A DNA stretch of 64,000 nt, from the NCBI RefSeq assembly GCF_001411555.2, contig NC_049911.1:29981044-30045043 (forward strand). Reading direction: 5' to 3'. Position 1 is the first letter of the stretch. Every line of letters starts with the position of its first letter. Below, piece by piece: positions 1-11,026 of the stretch. Position numbers and translations under genes: made by a program. The stretch is from Juglans regia (taxonomy: Eukaryota > Streptophyta > Magnoliopsida > Fagales > Juglandaceae). The notes under the pieces are model-generated. The model had not been told where the DNA came from and did not search any database. It saw nothing but the letters and a program-made list of their open reading frames with translations.

Positions 1-93
1 GTGAGGGGGAGTCGCCGGTGGTGGCGGTGAGGCTGGGCGGCACATGGTGGTGCCGGGTTGGGATGAAGGAGAATCGGGTTGAAGGAATCAGGC

Positions 94-97
<4 letters not shown>

Positions 98-137
<40 letters not shown>
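98..137. repeat. (GA)n microsatellite
   Basis: About 40 bp of uninterrupted GA dinucleotides follow a G-rich stretch (1-97) in which I see no gene. A comparable AG tract with a CA/CC-rich flank occurs at 60,317. Confidence 0.95.
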
Positions 138-141
<4 letters not shown>

Positions 142-224
142 GAAAAAAAAAATACTATAATATTTATCACTATTATATTTATTAATCATTAAAAAAAAAT
201 CATCATTGATGGGATCCACATATT

Positions 225-390
225 TTTCAACTACCTATCCAAAAGTCAACAACTCAACATATTTCATATATCCAAACAACTCAAAATACTCTTAATGGGA
301 CCCACAAATCCACTCAAATCTCTACTCATAACTATTCACAAACATTCTCAACATTTCTCAGGTATTCTCACTACCCAAACGTAGCTGACT
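225..390. repeat. Degenerate MITE-like remnant
   Basis: AT-rich DNA ending in 'actacccaaacgtagc'. This resembles the terminal part of the Tourist-like family A elements found elsewhere in the window (ends such as 'caaacgcagcc'). It directly abuts the LINE fragment on its right. Both ends are eroded and I could not define a target-site duplication. Confidence 0.35.
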
Positions 391-1110
391 CCTCTCCCAA
401 ACCTTCCCACAAAAAAGCTCTATACAAGTTTTCAATGCGGTTAGCCACTCCGGCTGGTAAAGGGAATAGAGAGAGGAAGTAAGTTGGGATATTAGAAAGA
501 GTGCTCTTTATAAGGGTGATTCTACCCCCTTTAGATAAATAAACTCTTTTCCATGCCGCCAACCTCTTCTCTATCTTCTCAACCACCCCATCCCAAATAT
601 CCTTAGCCTTGAATGACGCCCCCAACGGTTGTCCCAAATATTTCATGGGCAGATTAGCAACTTTACACCCCAGTAATTCTGCCAAGTTATGAATGTTATG
701 CACAACTCCCACCAGGACCATCTCCGATTTACTTAAGTTCACTTTTAGTCTAGAGATGGCTTGAAAACATAACAGGACAGCCCTCAACGCTTGAATCTGT
801 TCCCCACCAACATCACCGAAAATAAGAGTATCATAGCAAAAAGCAAGTGTGATATAGAAATGAAGCCATTAGAATTAGATCCCACCGAAAAACCTGAAAT
901 AAAACCTCCTCCTACCATTGCTTTCACCATATGGCTCAAAGCCTCCATAACAAGAACAAATAAAAATGGAGATAATGGATCCCCCTGCCTCAGGCCTCTT
1001 GAACTCTGTAAATAACCACAAGGCTGCCCATTAACTAAAACAGAAAACCAAACAGTTGAGATACAATGTCTTATAGTAACTAATGAGTCAGGAATGTTGT
1101 GGGCACGTAT
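391..1110 (-). mobile_element. LINE (L1-type) reverse-transcriptase fragment
   Basis: Read on the minus strand, the translation runs through typical plant LINE ORF2 blocks: [16 protein letters not shown], then [10 protein letters not shown], then [49 protein letters not shown] and FLWEG. This is the RT palm/thumb plus the start of the linker; the endonuclease and 3' end are absent. The FADD catalytic box is broken: one base is missing (about 834-840, 'GCTATGATAC' where GCTGATGATAC is expected), so the two halves lie in different frames. It is a dead fragment. It may sit in an intron of the gene whose last exon is at 2,126. Confidence 0.85.
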
Positions 1111-2075
1111 TTTATCTTATTTTTAGTGTCATTAGAATGACCGACCTTTTAGAAATTTTTCTCATTGACGCCTTGACTAGATGTGAGTTCTGTATAAAAG
1201 TTCATATGTGCTGAGGATTAGCTTTCCTTCATTCGATAAGATAACCATTGTAGCTGTAGCGTGTTGCACATGATCAATTGGTGAGGGCATGCATTGGTTG
1301 AACATTGTTGTTATACATGCAATTGCATTTAGCTACGCACCTGTAGCACTAAATCAATTAGCATCCTTGGTTGAAAGTGAACTTGTGGTGGATTCCTATA
1401 TATCTGAGGCTTATGGCTTGGTAATGTGAATATATTTGCAAATTGAGTGAGTGCTTATGAATAGCCTGTGAGGCCAGCTGCTTTATACCATTTTGCTAGA
1501 AATGTGAACGTTAAGCATGTTTAGTTTTCCTTTTTCATTTATTATTTTGATCCCAATCTTGGAATATGGCTTTGGCATTTATTCTAACCACTTTTACTAC
1601 GGAATCAATGAACAAATTAACAAAAAATATTGATAAATCTTCTGCAATAATAAAGTAAATCAAGAAAGAATTGATTGAACAGATAAAATTATAAATAACT
1701 TTATTTCGACTATAAAAAAAGTTTATCTTGTGCATTCATTTTTTTAGAGTAGTAACTTTTAAGTCTTTGATAAAAACTGCTTCCATAAATATCAATAACT
1801 TGTTCCGGTGATGGAAAACAATTACGCCATTGACTTTAATGGGTGGTTTTCAAAGCAATGCACATACAACTGTTTGATAACGAACATTGAGAAGGGGGCA
1901 CTTCTCCATGAACCTTTCTGGATTGTCTGCTTTAGAAAAAGCTGTTTTAAGTGCACCTGTCTAGGGTGTCCTGGTTCACTACTTGGGCTTTTGAATTACG
2001 TATTCTGCCTTGCTCTTTATAATTTTACTGGAAATTCTTAGCATCTTTATTTTTTTTCAATTTCTATGAGTAATT

Positions 2076-2116
2076 TCTTATGGTATTGATTACTTATAAA
2101 AAAAATCTTATGGTAT
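2076..2116 (+). mobile_element. Tail-only retroposon insertion (17 bp) with 12-bp TSD
   Basis: The 12-mer TCTTATGGTATT occurs at 2,076-2,087 and again at 2,105-2,116. Between the copies lies only 'gattacttataaaaaaa' (2,088-2,104). That insert matches the extreme 3' end plus poly(A) of the LINE tail seen at about 46,410-46,428 ('attacttataaaaaaa'). I read it as an extremely 5'-truncated LINE insertion. Double-strand-break repair with filler DNA is the alternative. Confidence 0.5.
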
Positions 2117-2125
2117 TTATCTGAA

Positions 2126-2289
2126 GGGATGTGAGGGCAGCTGAAAGAGAGCAAGGTCCTCCTCAAGGAAGACAGCCGCAGGACTTCTCACGGAAGCGTC
2201 TTCTATTCACGATAGCAATAACAGGCATTGCTGTTCTATTAGGATCTCTTTTTTTCCAGAGAAAGACGGAGACCAACCAAGTGCATTAG
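2126..2289 (+). CDS. Putative last exon of an unidentified, possibly tail-anchored membrane protein
   Basis: An open stretch ends in TAG at 2,287-2,289 and follows a plausible AG acceptor (tgaag/g at about 2,125; a second AG lies a few bases downstream). The peptide has a polar part (REQGPPQGRQPQDFS), two basic residues, then a hydrophobic run (LLFTIAITGIAVLLGSLFF) and a short basic/polar end (QRKTETNQVH). That layout fits a C-terminal tail anchor. The rest of the gene would lie to the left, largely outside the window, with the LINE fragment at 391-1,110 perhaps in an intron. I do not recognise the family. There is no start codon or upstream exon to confirm it, so it may be a chance open stretch. 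Confidence 0.45.
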
Positions 2290-2479
2290 CAGCAGAGAGG
2301 ATACGCATTGAGTAATGTAAATGTGCTCGAGAGCTATATTATTTTATCTGTACCTGAAACCATCTGAGAACGTACTGTTATTACCTTATTAAGCTCATTG
2401 GGATTGTGATAATATACTTACTGGACTGCTACTTGCTTTTTAGTTCTGCTTCACAATTTGGTCGTAATAAGTATAGGCT

Positions 2480-2510
<31 letters not shown>

Positions 2511-3350
2511 AAACTGAGAGGCCGTATTTTGTCAGATTCTACTGTTAATTCCTCTATTCTATTTGAAGGTGACCTTCACAATTTGCGATTGCATGAATTG
2601 TAAAGAGAAATTTTATTTTTAAGCTGATGTGTAGAGTATACATAATAAAGTACTTGACATGATTTGTAAGATAAATTTTAAAATTTAAGTCTGATAAATT
2701 AAATTTTATCATTTAAGTAGTGTAGATTGTGTATTTTATATACTGGATTGAAAATAAAATAATTCTCATAAAGAGAAGTTGATTGTGGTATTTAACACAA
2801 ACACCAAGAATCCAGGTGAGTCAACTGATCTGATTATAATTTTAGATATTTTTATTTATTATTCATATATTAAATATTTGATAAAAGAAGAAAATAATAA
2901 AAATTAAAAAAAATATGGTGTGTAGAAGTTGTATGAATAGTAGAAGGTTATATGGATTTTTTGAATAAAATAATCCTGCTGTTGAGCCGAATGGGATGTT
3001 TAATTCCAAAAAAAATAAAAATATTGTGAGTAGCAAAATCGAAGAGCCCCTATCTTCTCTCACTAAAGTCTAAGCGCTAATTTAATTTAGTTAATGGAAT
3101 AATGATTATTATTTATTATTTTATTATTATTATTTATTATTTATTATTATTTTTTTACTATTATTTACAAAATATCTAAAATCACTTCTTCAATGGGCAA
3201 TCGCAGCCTAACACGGCAACTGAGTAGTTGCAAACTTGCATTTTAAGGGGTGGGGAAAGTGGCAAAACTCGCAACCGCTCGCGACCATATCAACGACAAA
3301 ATACCCACTGCTTGTTGATGGACCCACCTGCCAACTTTCCCTTATTCCCC
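2290..3350. other. Intergenic, no gene seen
   Basis: AT-rich DNA with an (AT)n run at about 2,481-2,505 and a TTA/TTATT-rich stretch at about 3,105-3,155. The short open frames here have no recognisable protein. Confidence 0.6.
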
Positions 3351-4086
3351 CCCTGTACCCTTATATTTCTACGAGAGTGCTCGAGAAGGACCGCCGACGG
3401 CGACGATCAGTGAAGGAAGAGGAAGCAGCGATTAAGAGGGACGTCGACGTAATTTCTTACGCATGACTTAGCTACTCTCCTATCTGCAAAAACAATTTCG
3501 AGGTTAGTTTTTTTTATTTTTTATTTTATATTAAATATAGATCAGCTATAATTTGTTCGTTGTTTCAATCCATGAACGAGACCCTTATACATGCTATTCA
3601 TAATAAATATCATTTTGCTTATGGAGGGCATCGAGCCGATGCATCATAATTCAGATTTTAATTACTGTCTGATCAACAAAAATGAATTCATACGCTGTCT
3701 TATGTTTAATGATTATTGTGATACACTAGTCCCACATACAAATTGGTGGTGGGTCTCTCCTCAGTAGTGTCACTGTCACATCTGACATGAACAGTTAGCT
3801 AGCAAAAATATCAGCATTTCTCCTGATTAATCTGCAACATCGCTTGGGTTTTCTTAGTGGCTAATTAAATTTTGTTCTTTAATCTTCTTGTAGACACTTG
3901 TATGGTAATTTGTCATAGTTATTCGAAGATCTTATCATTTATTTCTTACCGTCTTTTCTTTTCATGTTTTCATTACGTGTGCTTTGGCTCTTCTAGCGAG
4001 CAACTCTTAAATTATTCAGGACCTTTTCATGCATTCAGATTTTTATTGTGCGCAGCGAGTTTCAGAAGACGACGAGGGGCTTCACC
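3350..4086 (+). promoter_or_regulatory. Probable promoter and 5' leader (with leader intron) of the first rhamnogalacturonan lyase gene
   Basis: A TATA-like 'cttatatttc' lies at about 3,359. A GC-richer stretch at 3,370-3,498 could be a non-coding first exon. It ends 'tttcgag/gttagt', a good donor at 3,498/3,499. A matching acceptor 'tgtgcgcag/cgag' lies just upstream of the start codon, giving a leader intron of about 560 bp. All of this is inferred from splice-site sequence only. Confidence 0.35.
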
Positions 4087-7000
4087 ATGTCTACTCGGGG
4101 GGTGCAATTGCATATTCGAGATCGATACGTAAGTCGGGTTTCAAAATTCTTCTATACTGTGGCGTTTGCAATGTTTCATATGCTGGGATAGATCTTTGAG
4201 TTTTTACGAATTTTGGGCTAAGCCATATGTTTCTTGTTCCAGTTTTTATTTACTTCACGCTACGTGCAGGTGGTGATGGATAATGGCATGGTCCAAGTCA
4301 CCTTATCCAACCCAGATGGAATTGTTACCGGAATAAGATACAATGGCGTCGACAATTTGCTTGAAGTTCTTAACAAGGAATCAAATAGAGGGTACATGGT
4401 GTTACAATTGCTTTACCTTTTTTCTTTATTTTTTGTAAAAAAGAAAAAAAGAAAAAGGCTTTATTTGCTGGACTTGAACGTGGCCCAAAAAGAAACTTTA
4501 CATGTTCTTGATCTTGCCTGATGGGTATCTCTAAAACTATTATTTGGGGTGTTTTTCCCCTTCTTTTCCAGATAGTAAATAAGAACATGGAGATTGAGGG
4601 TAAATCTGGTTTAGAAGTGTCAATTTTAATACGTCTTCTATGGAAAAGCCTTTATGAGTACTAACTCAAGTATTGTTCTCTATATTTCTTCTCTTTAAAA
4701 TGATTTAGGTGGACAAGTAATGGTACTTTCTTTCACTTAAGACTTGCGATATACCTAAAATTTTCAATCGGATATGTAGGTATTGGGACCTTGTATGGAG
4801 TGCACCAGGAAGCAAGGGAATATTCGATGTGTATGCCTCTCTTCTCACTTGTCTTCAGTGAACAGCATATACCTTCCAAAATAGTATCATCGAAAGGACT
4901 TTATAACTAAAGAGACCTCTTTCTTGTATCCAGTCATCAAACTGTGCCCACTATTAGTCTCCCCAAGTTTTTAGGATCAATGAGCTTCATTGCTATTCCC
5001 AGGCCAATATGTTAAACAAGAACTTGTTGACATGCAGGATCAGTGGAACAAGTTTTAGGGTCATAGTGCACAATGAGAACCAGGTTGAGCTCTCATTTAC
5101 AAGAATGTGGGATCCCTCCCTCGAGGGCAAGTTTGTTCCCCTGAATATAGACAAAAGGTCATTGCCCAAATTATGAAAGAATTTTGTTTCTAGGATGGAT
5201 TTCTATACAAAAATGTTCATGCTTATTTTCTCCAGGTTTATAATGCTTCGTGGTTCCTCGGGCTTTTACTCTTATGCCATTTATGAGCACTTGAAGGATT
5301 GGCCCGACTTTGACCTTGGTGAAACAAGGATCACTTTCAAGCTCAGAAAAGACAGGTATACATGTGATACAGTAGTTAATCATCTATTGCTAGTTTTTTC
5401 CCAACAGGGATGCACCAAAGCATGTAGAGATCCGTAGAAGGCAATAGTCAATTTTTTTATCATTAGCAAAATAAATAACTTTTTGACAATGGGGTATTTA
5501 GGTTTCACTACATGGCTGTAGCAGATGATAGGCAAAGATACATGCCTCTGCCTGAAGACCGGTCCTCTGGAAGAGCCCAAATCCTGGCCTACCCTGAAGC
5601 TGTGCTGCTTGTCAATCCCAGCAACCCAGAGCATAAGGGAGAGGTAATTCTTCCAGACCCTTTTTTTTTCCTTAATTTTTTATTTTGTAAAGGTATATTA
5701 TTTTCTCTGTTGCTGGAAATAAGCAATTCATATTTTATTTATTGAGATCTGGCATTCATTGGCTTCAGCCTTCTCAAGTTTACTTGGCAGCGTTGGAGTG
5801 CCTTGCGGCTCCTGAAACAAACTCAGCATCTAGATTGCTGGAGAGGGAGTTAGAGATGTTTCCTAGTTAGGTACTTAGGTGTAAATGCAACCATATATTG
5901 TGTTTTGAGATGATCTGTTGATGTGCAGGTCGATGACAAATACCAGTACTCCCGTGATAACAAAGATATTAAGGTTCATGGGTGGATATCTAGTAACCCA
6001 CCTGTTGGATTCTGGCAAATCACACCTAGTGATGAGTTTCGATCGGGTGGACCCCTCAAGCAAAGCCTGACCTCACATGTGGGGCCCACCACCCTTGCGG
6101 TAATAATTAATGGTCATTGTGAACATTTTTGCAGTATTCATGCTTGTGTTTTGTGAATGTTGACCTACATTTGTATCATTGGCTTTCGTTATAATCTCTA
6201 GATAATCAAATTGGCATGTCCAGATGTTTATTAGCGGTCATTATGCGGGACAATACCTGGTGCCTCAATTCAGAAATGGCGAGCCATGGAAGAAGGTTTT
6301 TGGCCCAGTATTTATCTATCTTAATTCTGCATCTCCCGGAGATGATCCGCTTTGGCTATGGGAGGATGCTAAAATACAGGTTTGACTTAGAAAACCAGCA
6401 TCCTCTTGTTGTAAATTAATAGTATTATTGGACTGCGAGCTTTTGGTAGAGAAAGACTGATACAGTTTAATTTTCAGATGATGACTGAAGTCCAAAGCTG
6501 GCCTTATAGTTTTCCAGCTTCTGAGGAGTTCCAGAAGTCAGATCAGCGTGGTAATGTTGGTGGTAGACTACTCGTCTTAGATAGGTAGGCGTGCAACACC
6601 AATCAGTGTGTTGTAACACAACTTGTTTATGTTTTCCATTGTACCAGTGATCATTAGAACCATTTTATTGTTACTGTCATGGTTGATCTACAAACATTCA
6701 CACCTACGGTTTAATTTTGTAACCTGCTTTCATCGTTTTATATTTGTAGCATTTTGCAAGGTTCAAGTGTAAAATAGTCAGTTCTTGATAATATTGTTTT
6801 TATGAAAGAATGTAACAGAAAAACGTTGATCATGAAATAATGCAAGTCAATTCTGAAGATTGAAATAGAAGTTTCTCCATAACCTTTCCATCTATTTTTT
6901 TTTTCCTCCTGAGCATAGGTGCATATCATACATTTTGCAATTATAATGTCTAGGTATAGTAGCAAAGATTATATACCAGCAAATGGTGCTTATGTGGGCA

Positions 7001-9272
7001 TGGCTCCACCTGGAGATGCTGGATCATGGCAAAGAGAATGCAAGGTGATTATCCTGACCTTTCTTTTCTGGTATCATTTTGGGCTACATGACAAGATGAC
7101 TGATAATATTTGTCCTATGACCCCAAAAATGTTATTCTTCCTCATTCCTTCTTCAGTTTTTAGACTCTGGTTTATCTTCTTGTTATTTGAATATAGGATG
7201 CCTTCAAATGCTTGTGAAAATGACCATTTTAGAGTTGACAACTATATATGAAGTGAAATTTACTGTAACCAGCTATTTAAATTTATATTCTTTTACAGAA
7301 TCAAAACAAGGTTTGACATCAAATTGGTACTTCTGTTGACGTTAGGAACATAGTATGTTTAAGAGCATTATTTTTACAGGTCCAAAAGATTTGAATTTTC
7401 TGTTGAAGTTCATTATTTCTGATTGATTTCCATGAGAATGGTGAACACCAATGACTATGATGCTGTTGCTGAGGTGTAAGCTCTGGGCCTTAACTTAGCG
7501 TTAAGGGTGTATTTGTTATCTATTTTTAATTTAGAATTGGCCTGTAATTAAGATTCAGGTAACATGGAATTTCATTTTCTGTCTGGCAGTCATATAAGAA
7601 ATAACAAAAAATATTGGTAGATGTAAGTTTTTTAATCTTTCTCCAGGCCACTTCTTTTGGCTGTCAAATTGTGCATAGCAAGAACAGGTGAAAGTCAAGA
7701 GTTTTTAGGCATTAGTAAGATAATACTCATCTAAGGATATAATGATACAGCTCCAGAGCTTTGTCTCACATTTGTGTTGAATCAAGAATTCATTAATATG
7801 AATGGAGAGACTATTAAGAGATCTCTCGAATTTTCAAAATTTAACAATGGTCAAGTTGATTCTCAGCAACATTTCTGAGAGGTCTACTACTGTTTAGGAT
7901 GCCCTTCGGATACATATGTATGTTCTTTAGAGTGAAATTGCTCAGCACTAGCATAATGTTCCCGAGGAAGTTAGTTTCATTGAAGACATGACAAATGTTT
8001 TTGGTTTCTTTTAGGACTACCAATTTTGGACTAAAGCGGATGAGGAAGGCTATTTTTCCATCAATAATATACGTACTGGTGACTATAACCTCTATGCCTG
8101 GGTCCCAGGCTTTATAGGAGATTACCGGTATGATGCTGTCATTACCATAACCTCAGGTATTACTTAAATTCTATGAACACTTGGATCTTCAATTGTACTG
8201 TAGAGAATACACTGTTTGAATAACCTTGATATGCAGGTTCTTATATTGAAATGGGTGATCTTGTCTATGAACCTCCTAGAGATGGACCCACATTATGGGA
8301 AATAGGCATCCCTGATCGTTCTGCTGCAGAGTTCTATGTTCCCGATCCGGATCCAAAGTACATCAATAAACTTTTTATCGATCATCCTGACAGGTTAGCT
8401 CACTTTATTGCACCCAGAAGTTAATTGTCTGCTATCCTAGAATCTCCAGACAATACGGAGGGAAGTTGCTAACTAAGATAGTCTGTATTGATTATTATAC
8501 AAATAAGCTTACATTTAAAAATGGGTGCCTTTTCATTTATATGTGCAATCGTGGTCGAATCCTTTTGTTTTCCAGGTTCAGGCATTATGGATTGTGGGAT
8601 AGGTATACAGAACTCTATCCTGATACAGACTTAGTTTACACAGTTGGTGTTAGTGATTATTGTAAAGATTGGTTCTTTGCTCAGGTTCCCAGGTGTGATT
8701 CTTTTCTCATTAGTTTTATTTCGCTTTTTTGGTTGGTTAATGGTTGTTTCCATTAATCTATTAGGCAATATGAGAGATGAATCCTTCATATTTAAGTCAA
8801 GCTTCCATGCATTGCAGGAAGAAGGACGATAATACACATCAAGGAACAACTTGGCAAATCAAGTTCGCACTTGATAATGTGGATCGGAGAAGCACCTACA
8901 AACTGCGAGTGGCTATTGCATCTGCAACTCTGGCTGAATTGCAGGTATTATATGTAGACTAGATAGACTAAATTTGCTAACAACAAACTTAACTCGAATG
9001 AGTTTTTCCTGAAGGTGCGCGTTAACGATCCAAATGCAAGGCGCCCTCTATTTACAAGTGGATTAATAGGGAGGGACAACTCAATCGCTAGACATGGAAT
9101 TCACGGGCTCTACTGGCTATTCAATGTGAATGTACCTGGTGCTCAGCTTGTTGAAGGCAACAATACCATCTTTTTCACACAACCAAGAAACACCAGCCCT
9201 TTCCAGGGAATTATGTATGATTACATTCGTCTTGAAGGTCCACCATCATGTGATGTCAAAGATGAACTTTGA
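4087..9272 (+). CDS. Rhamnogalacturonan (rhamnogalacturonate) lyase, tandem copy 1
   Basis: Fifteen exons join in frame to 640 aa: 4087-4128, 4270-4391, 4780-4830, 5038-5157, 5236-5355, 5502-5643, 5929-6099, 6224-6379, 6478-6584, 6954-7044, 8015-8156, 8237-8393, 8576-8692, 8818-8944, 9015-9272. All junctions are GT..AG. Plant members of this family (PL4 type) cut the rhamnose-galacturonate backbone of rhamnogalacturonan I by beta-elimination. Visible blocks: GYWDLVW, DPSLEGKFVPLNIDKR, MLRGSSGFYSYAIYEHL, VGFWQITPSDEFRSGGPLKQ (lyase domain, residues about 1-340); GAYVGMAPPGDAGSWQREC and GDYNLYAWVPG (fibronectin-III-like domain, about 345-425); DRSAAEFYVPDP, FTSGLIGRDNSIARHGIHGL and GIMYDYIRLEGPP (C-terminal carbohydrate-binding-like domain). 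Start chosen as MSTRGVQLHIRDRY, which aligns with copies 2 and 3. No signal peptide is visible from this start. Exon 3 is three codons shorter than in the other copies. Confidence 0.93.
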
Positions 9273-11026
9273 GCTACCTCGTTGTAGATTTGTAGTGGAA
9301 GATGTAGTTGTAATTACCACGTTTTGAAATGTTTGATTGGTATGAATTAAATCGTTATTGTGTAAATACCATTTCTTTCCCCTATATCAATCTGTCTAAT
9401 CGAAGAACTTGACAGAGAATGACACTAAGGATGATATATTATTTCCTCTTTAGAAAATAGTCCGTCATGCTCCCTAATCATGCAAACGCGAACATGTTTT
9501 ATCGGCAGAAGCATCACTAACAATTAAGAGCGGCCAGCCACCTTTCTAAAGATGATAGTTTGGCCTAGCTCGTATCTATATGTGGGAATTTACAAAGTGG
9601 TTTCTTCAACATTTATGAAAGAATAGATGAAAGAGAAGCCAATTAACTGACGACAAATTTCAGAGCAAACATTAGGATTGGTTATGGTTTCGAATTTCAA
9701 GATTCATTCATCAAGAAACGAAATGCCCTAGCCGCAGACAATCATCTGTATGAGTCATGACTGAGTTACAACCTGGTCTGAAAAAGGAAATAACCAATTT
9801 CTGTTTGGGTCATGTTATTTGATTTCTCGTGCATGGACAAGGCGATGTGAGGGTGAAGCATTGTAGCTTGAACGTTGATTTATTGTTCCAATGTATGTAA
9901 TAATACAGTTTCCAAAATATTTCACAAAAGTAAACTCACAAACAGACGTAATTTCATATGATAGGTTAAACTTGAGTTTTGTTATGTACAAACAAGTTTG
10001 CATACCAATCTGCGTACTGATGTTGTTTCTTTCATATTCTAAATTTAAATTAGCATTTTTTTTCAATAAAATTTACTTTCTGACCAATCATATTGAATGG
10101 ATACGCATATTAGTGTACATAATTGCTTACAATTAGATTTTTCCTAAAAACTTATATCTACCTTTACAATTATAGCTTTATAATTTGACGTATGAATCAA
10201 TCTATATCAATTTATAAGTTTGGTTTAATGAAATTTTTTTTCACAAAAACATTTCTCAAGTGGACAATGATCAGCCCATGCATCATACACCTCCCCAATA
10301 TAGATATTCGTCTTCTAGGAAACAACGAGCAAATCAGTAATATTGCATGCTTTATTATAAATTTTGAAGCAGTCTTAAACTTAAATGACAATCTTACGCA
10401 TAACCTCCTGATTGAAATGGCGGCCCATCCAACGTCTTCCATTGCTTTCAAATTTTAAAGCCTCTTCCACTAACGACTCCATGACGTGGCAAACAACGAT
10501 CGGAGGGAGTTTGATCTAGGCCAGGTCATATAATTCAGCTTTCTTAATTTAAAGAAAGTTTATGAAAGAAAGATGCCCATATCACTCTTTATTAATCTAC
10601 ATGTTTTTTCATGGCGCGCGATTGTGGTTTGACACTTTGGCTACTTGTACATGGCGACTCTTGTACGTCTAATTTATCTAATGCACCAGACAGTGGTGTC
10701 GACTAAGTAAAGAGATTATTTAAAGAAAAGGCTGGAGAAGAATGCTTTATCTTTAGTTCAAGGAAAGTTATCCCAACATGTTCTTATAAGCCCCTTTAAC
10801 TTCAACTTTTTTTTTATGCACATCATAGCCGAAAGGTAAGATTCAAACAGAATTTTTCTTCACAAAATCATAATGGGTACTTGCGACCAAAATACTCTTT
10901 TTGTTAATACCATTCCTTATATTTCTCAGAAATCATTGGTTCCTAGCTCTCACTCTGGAATATTGACATCTTCCTTGTGCTTAAGAAGTTCCAAAGACTA
11001 GCAAGAGGTTATAAGGGGTCACCAAA
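9273..11026. other. Intergenic between lyase copies 1 and 2
   Basis: The 3' flank of copy 1 (UTR perhaps to about 9,400) is followed by AT-rich DNA. Overlapping open frames at about 9,815-10,458 on both strands resemble no protein I know. No canonical AATAAA was seen close to the stop. Confidence 0.5.

Noticed and set aside
791..1015. Plus-strand open frame over the LINE fragment
   Set aside because: The reverse strand encodes recognisable RT blocks; the plus-strand frame is its shadow.
3872..4132. Long open frame overlapping exon 1 of lyase copy 1
   Set aside because: It is in a different frame from MSTRGVQLHIRDRY, has no homology I can see, and covers the presumed leader intron.
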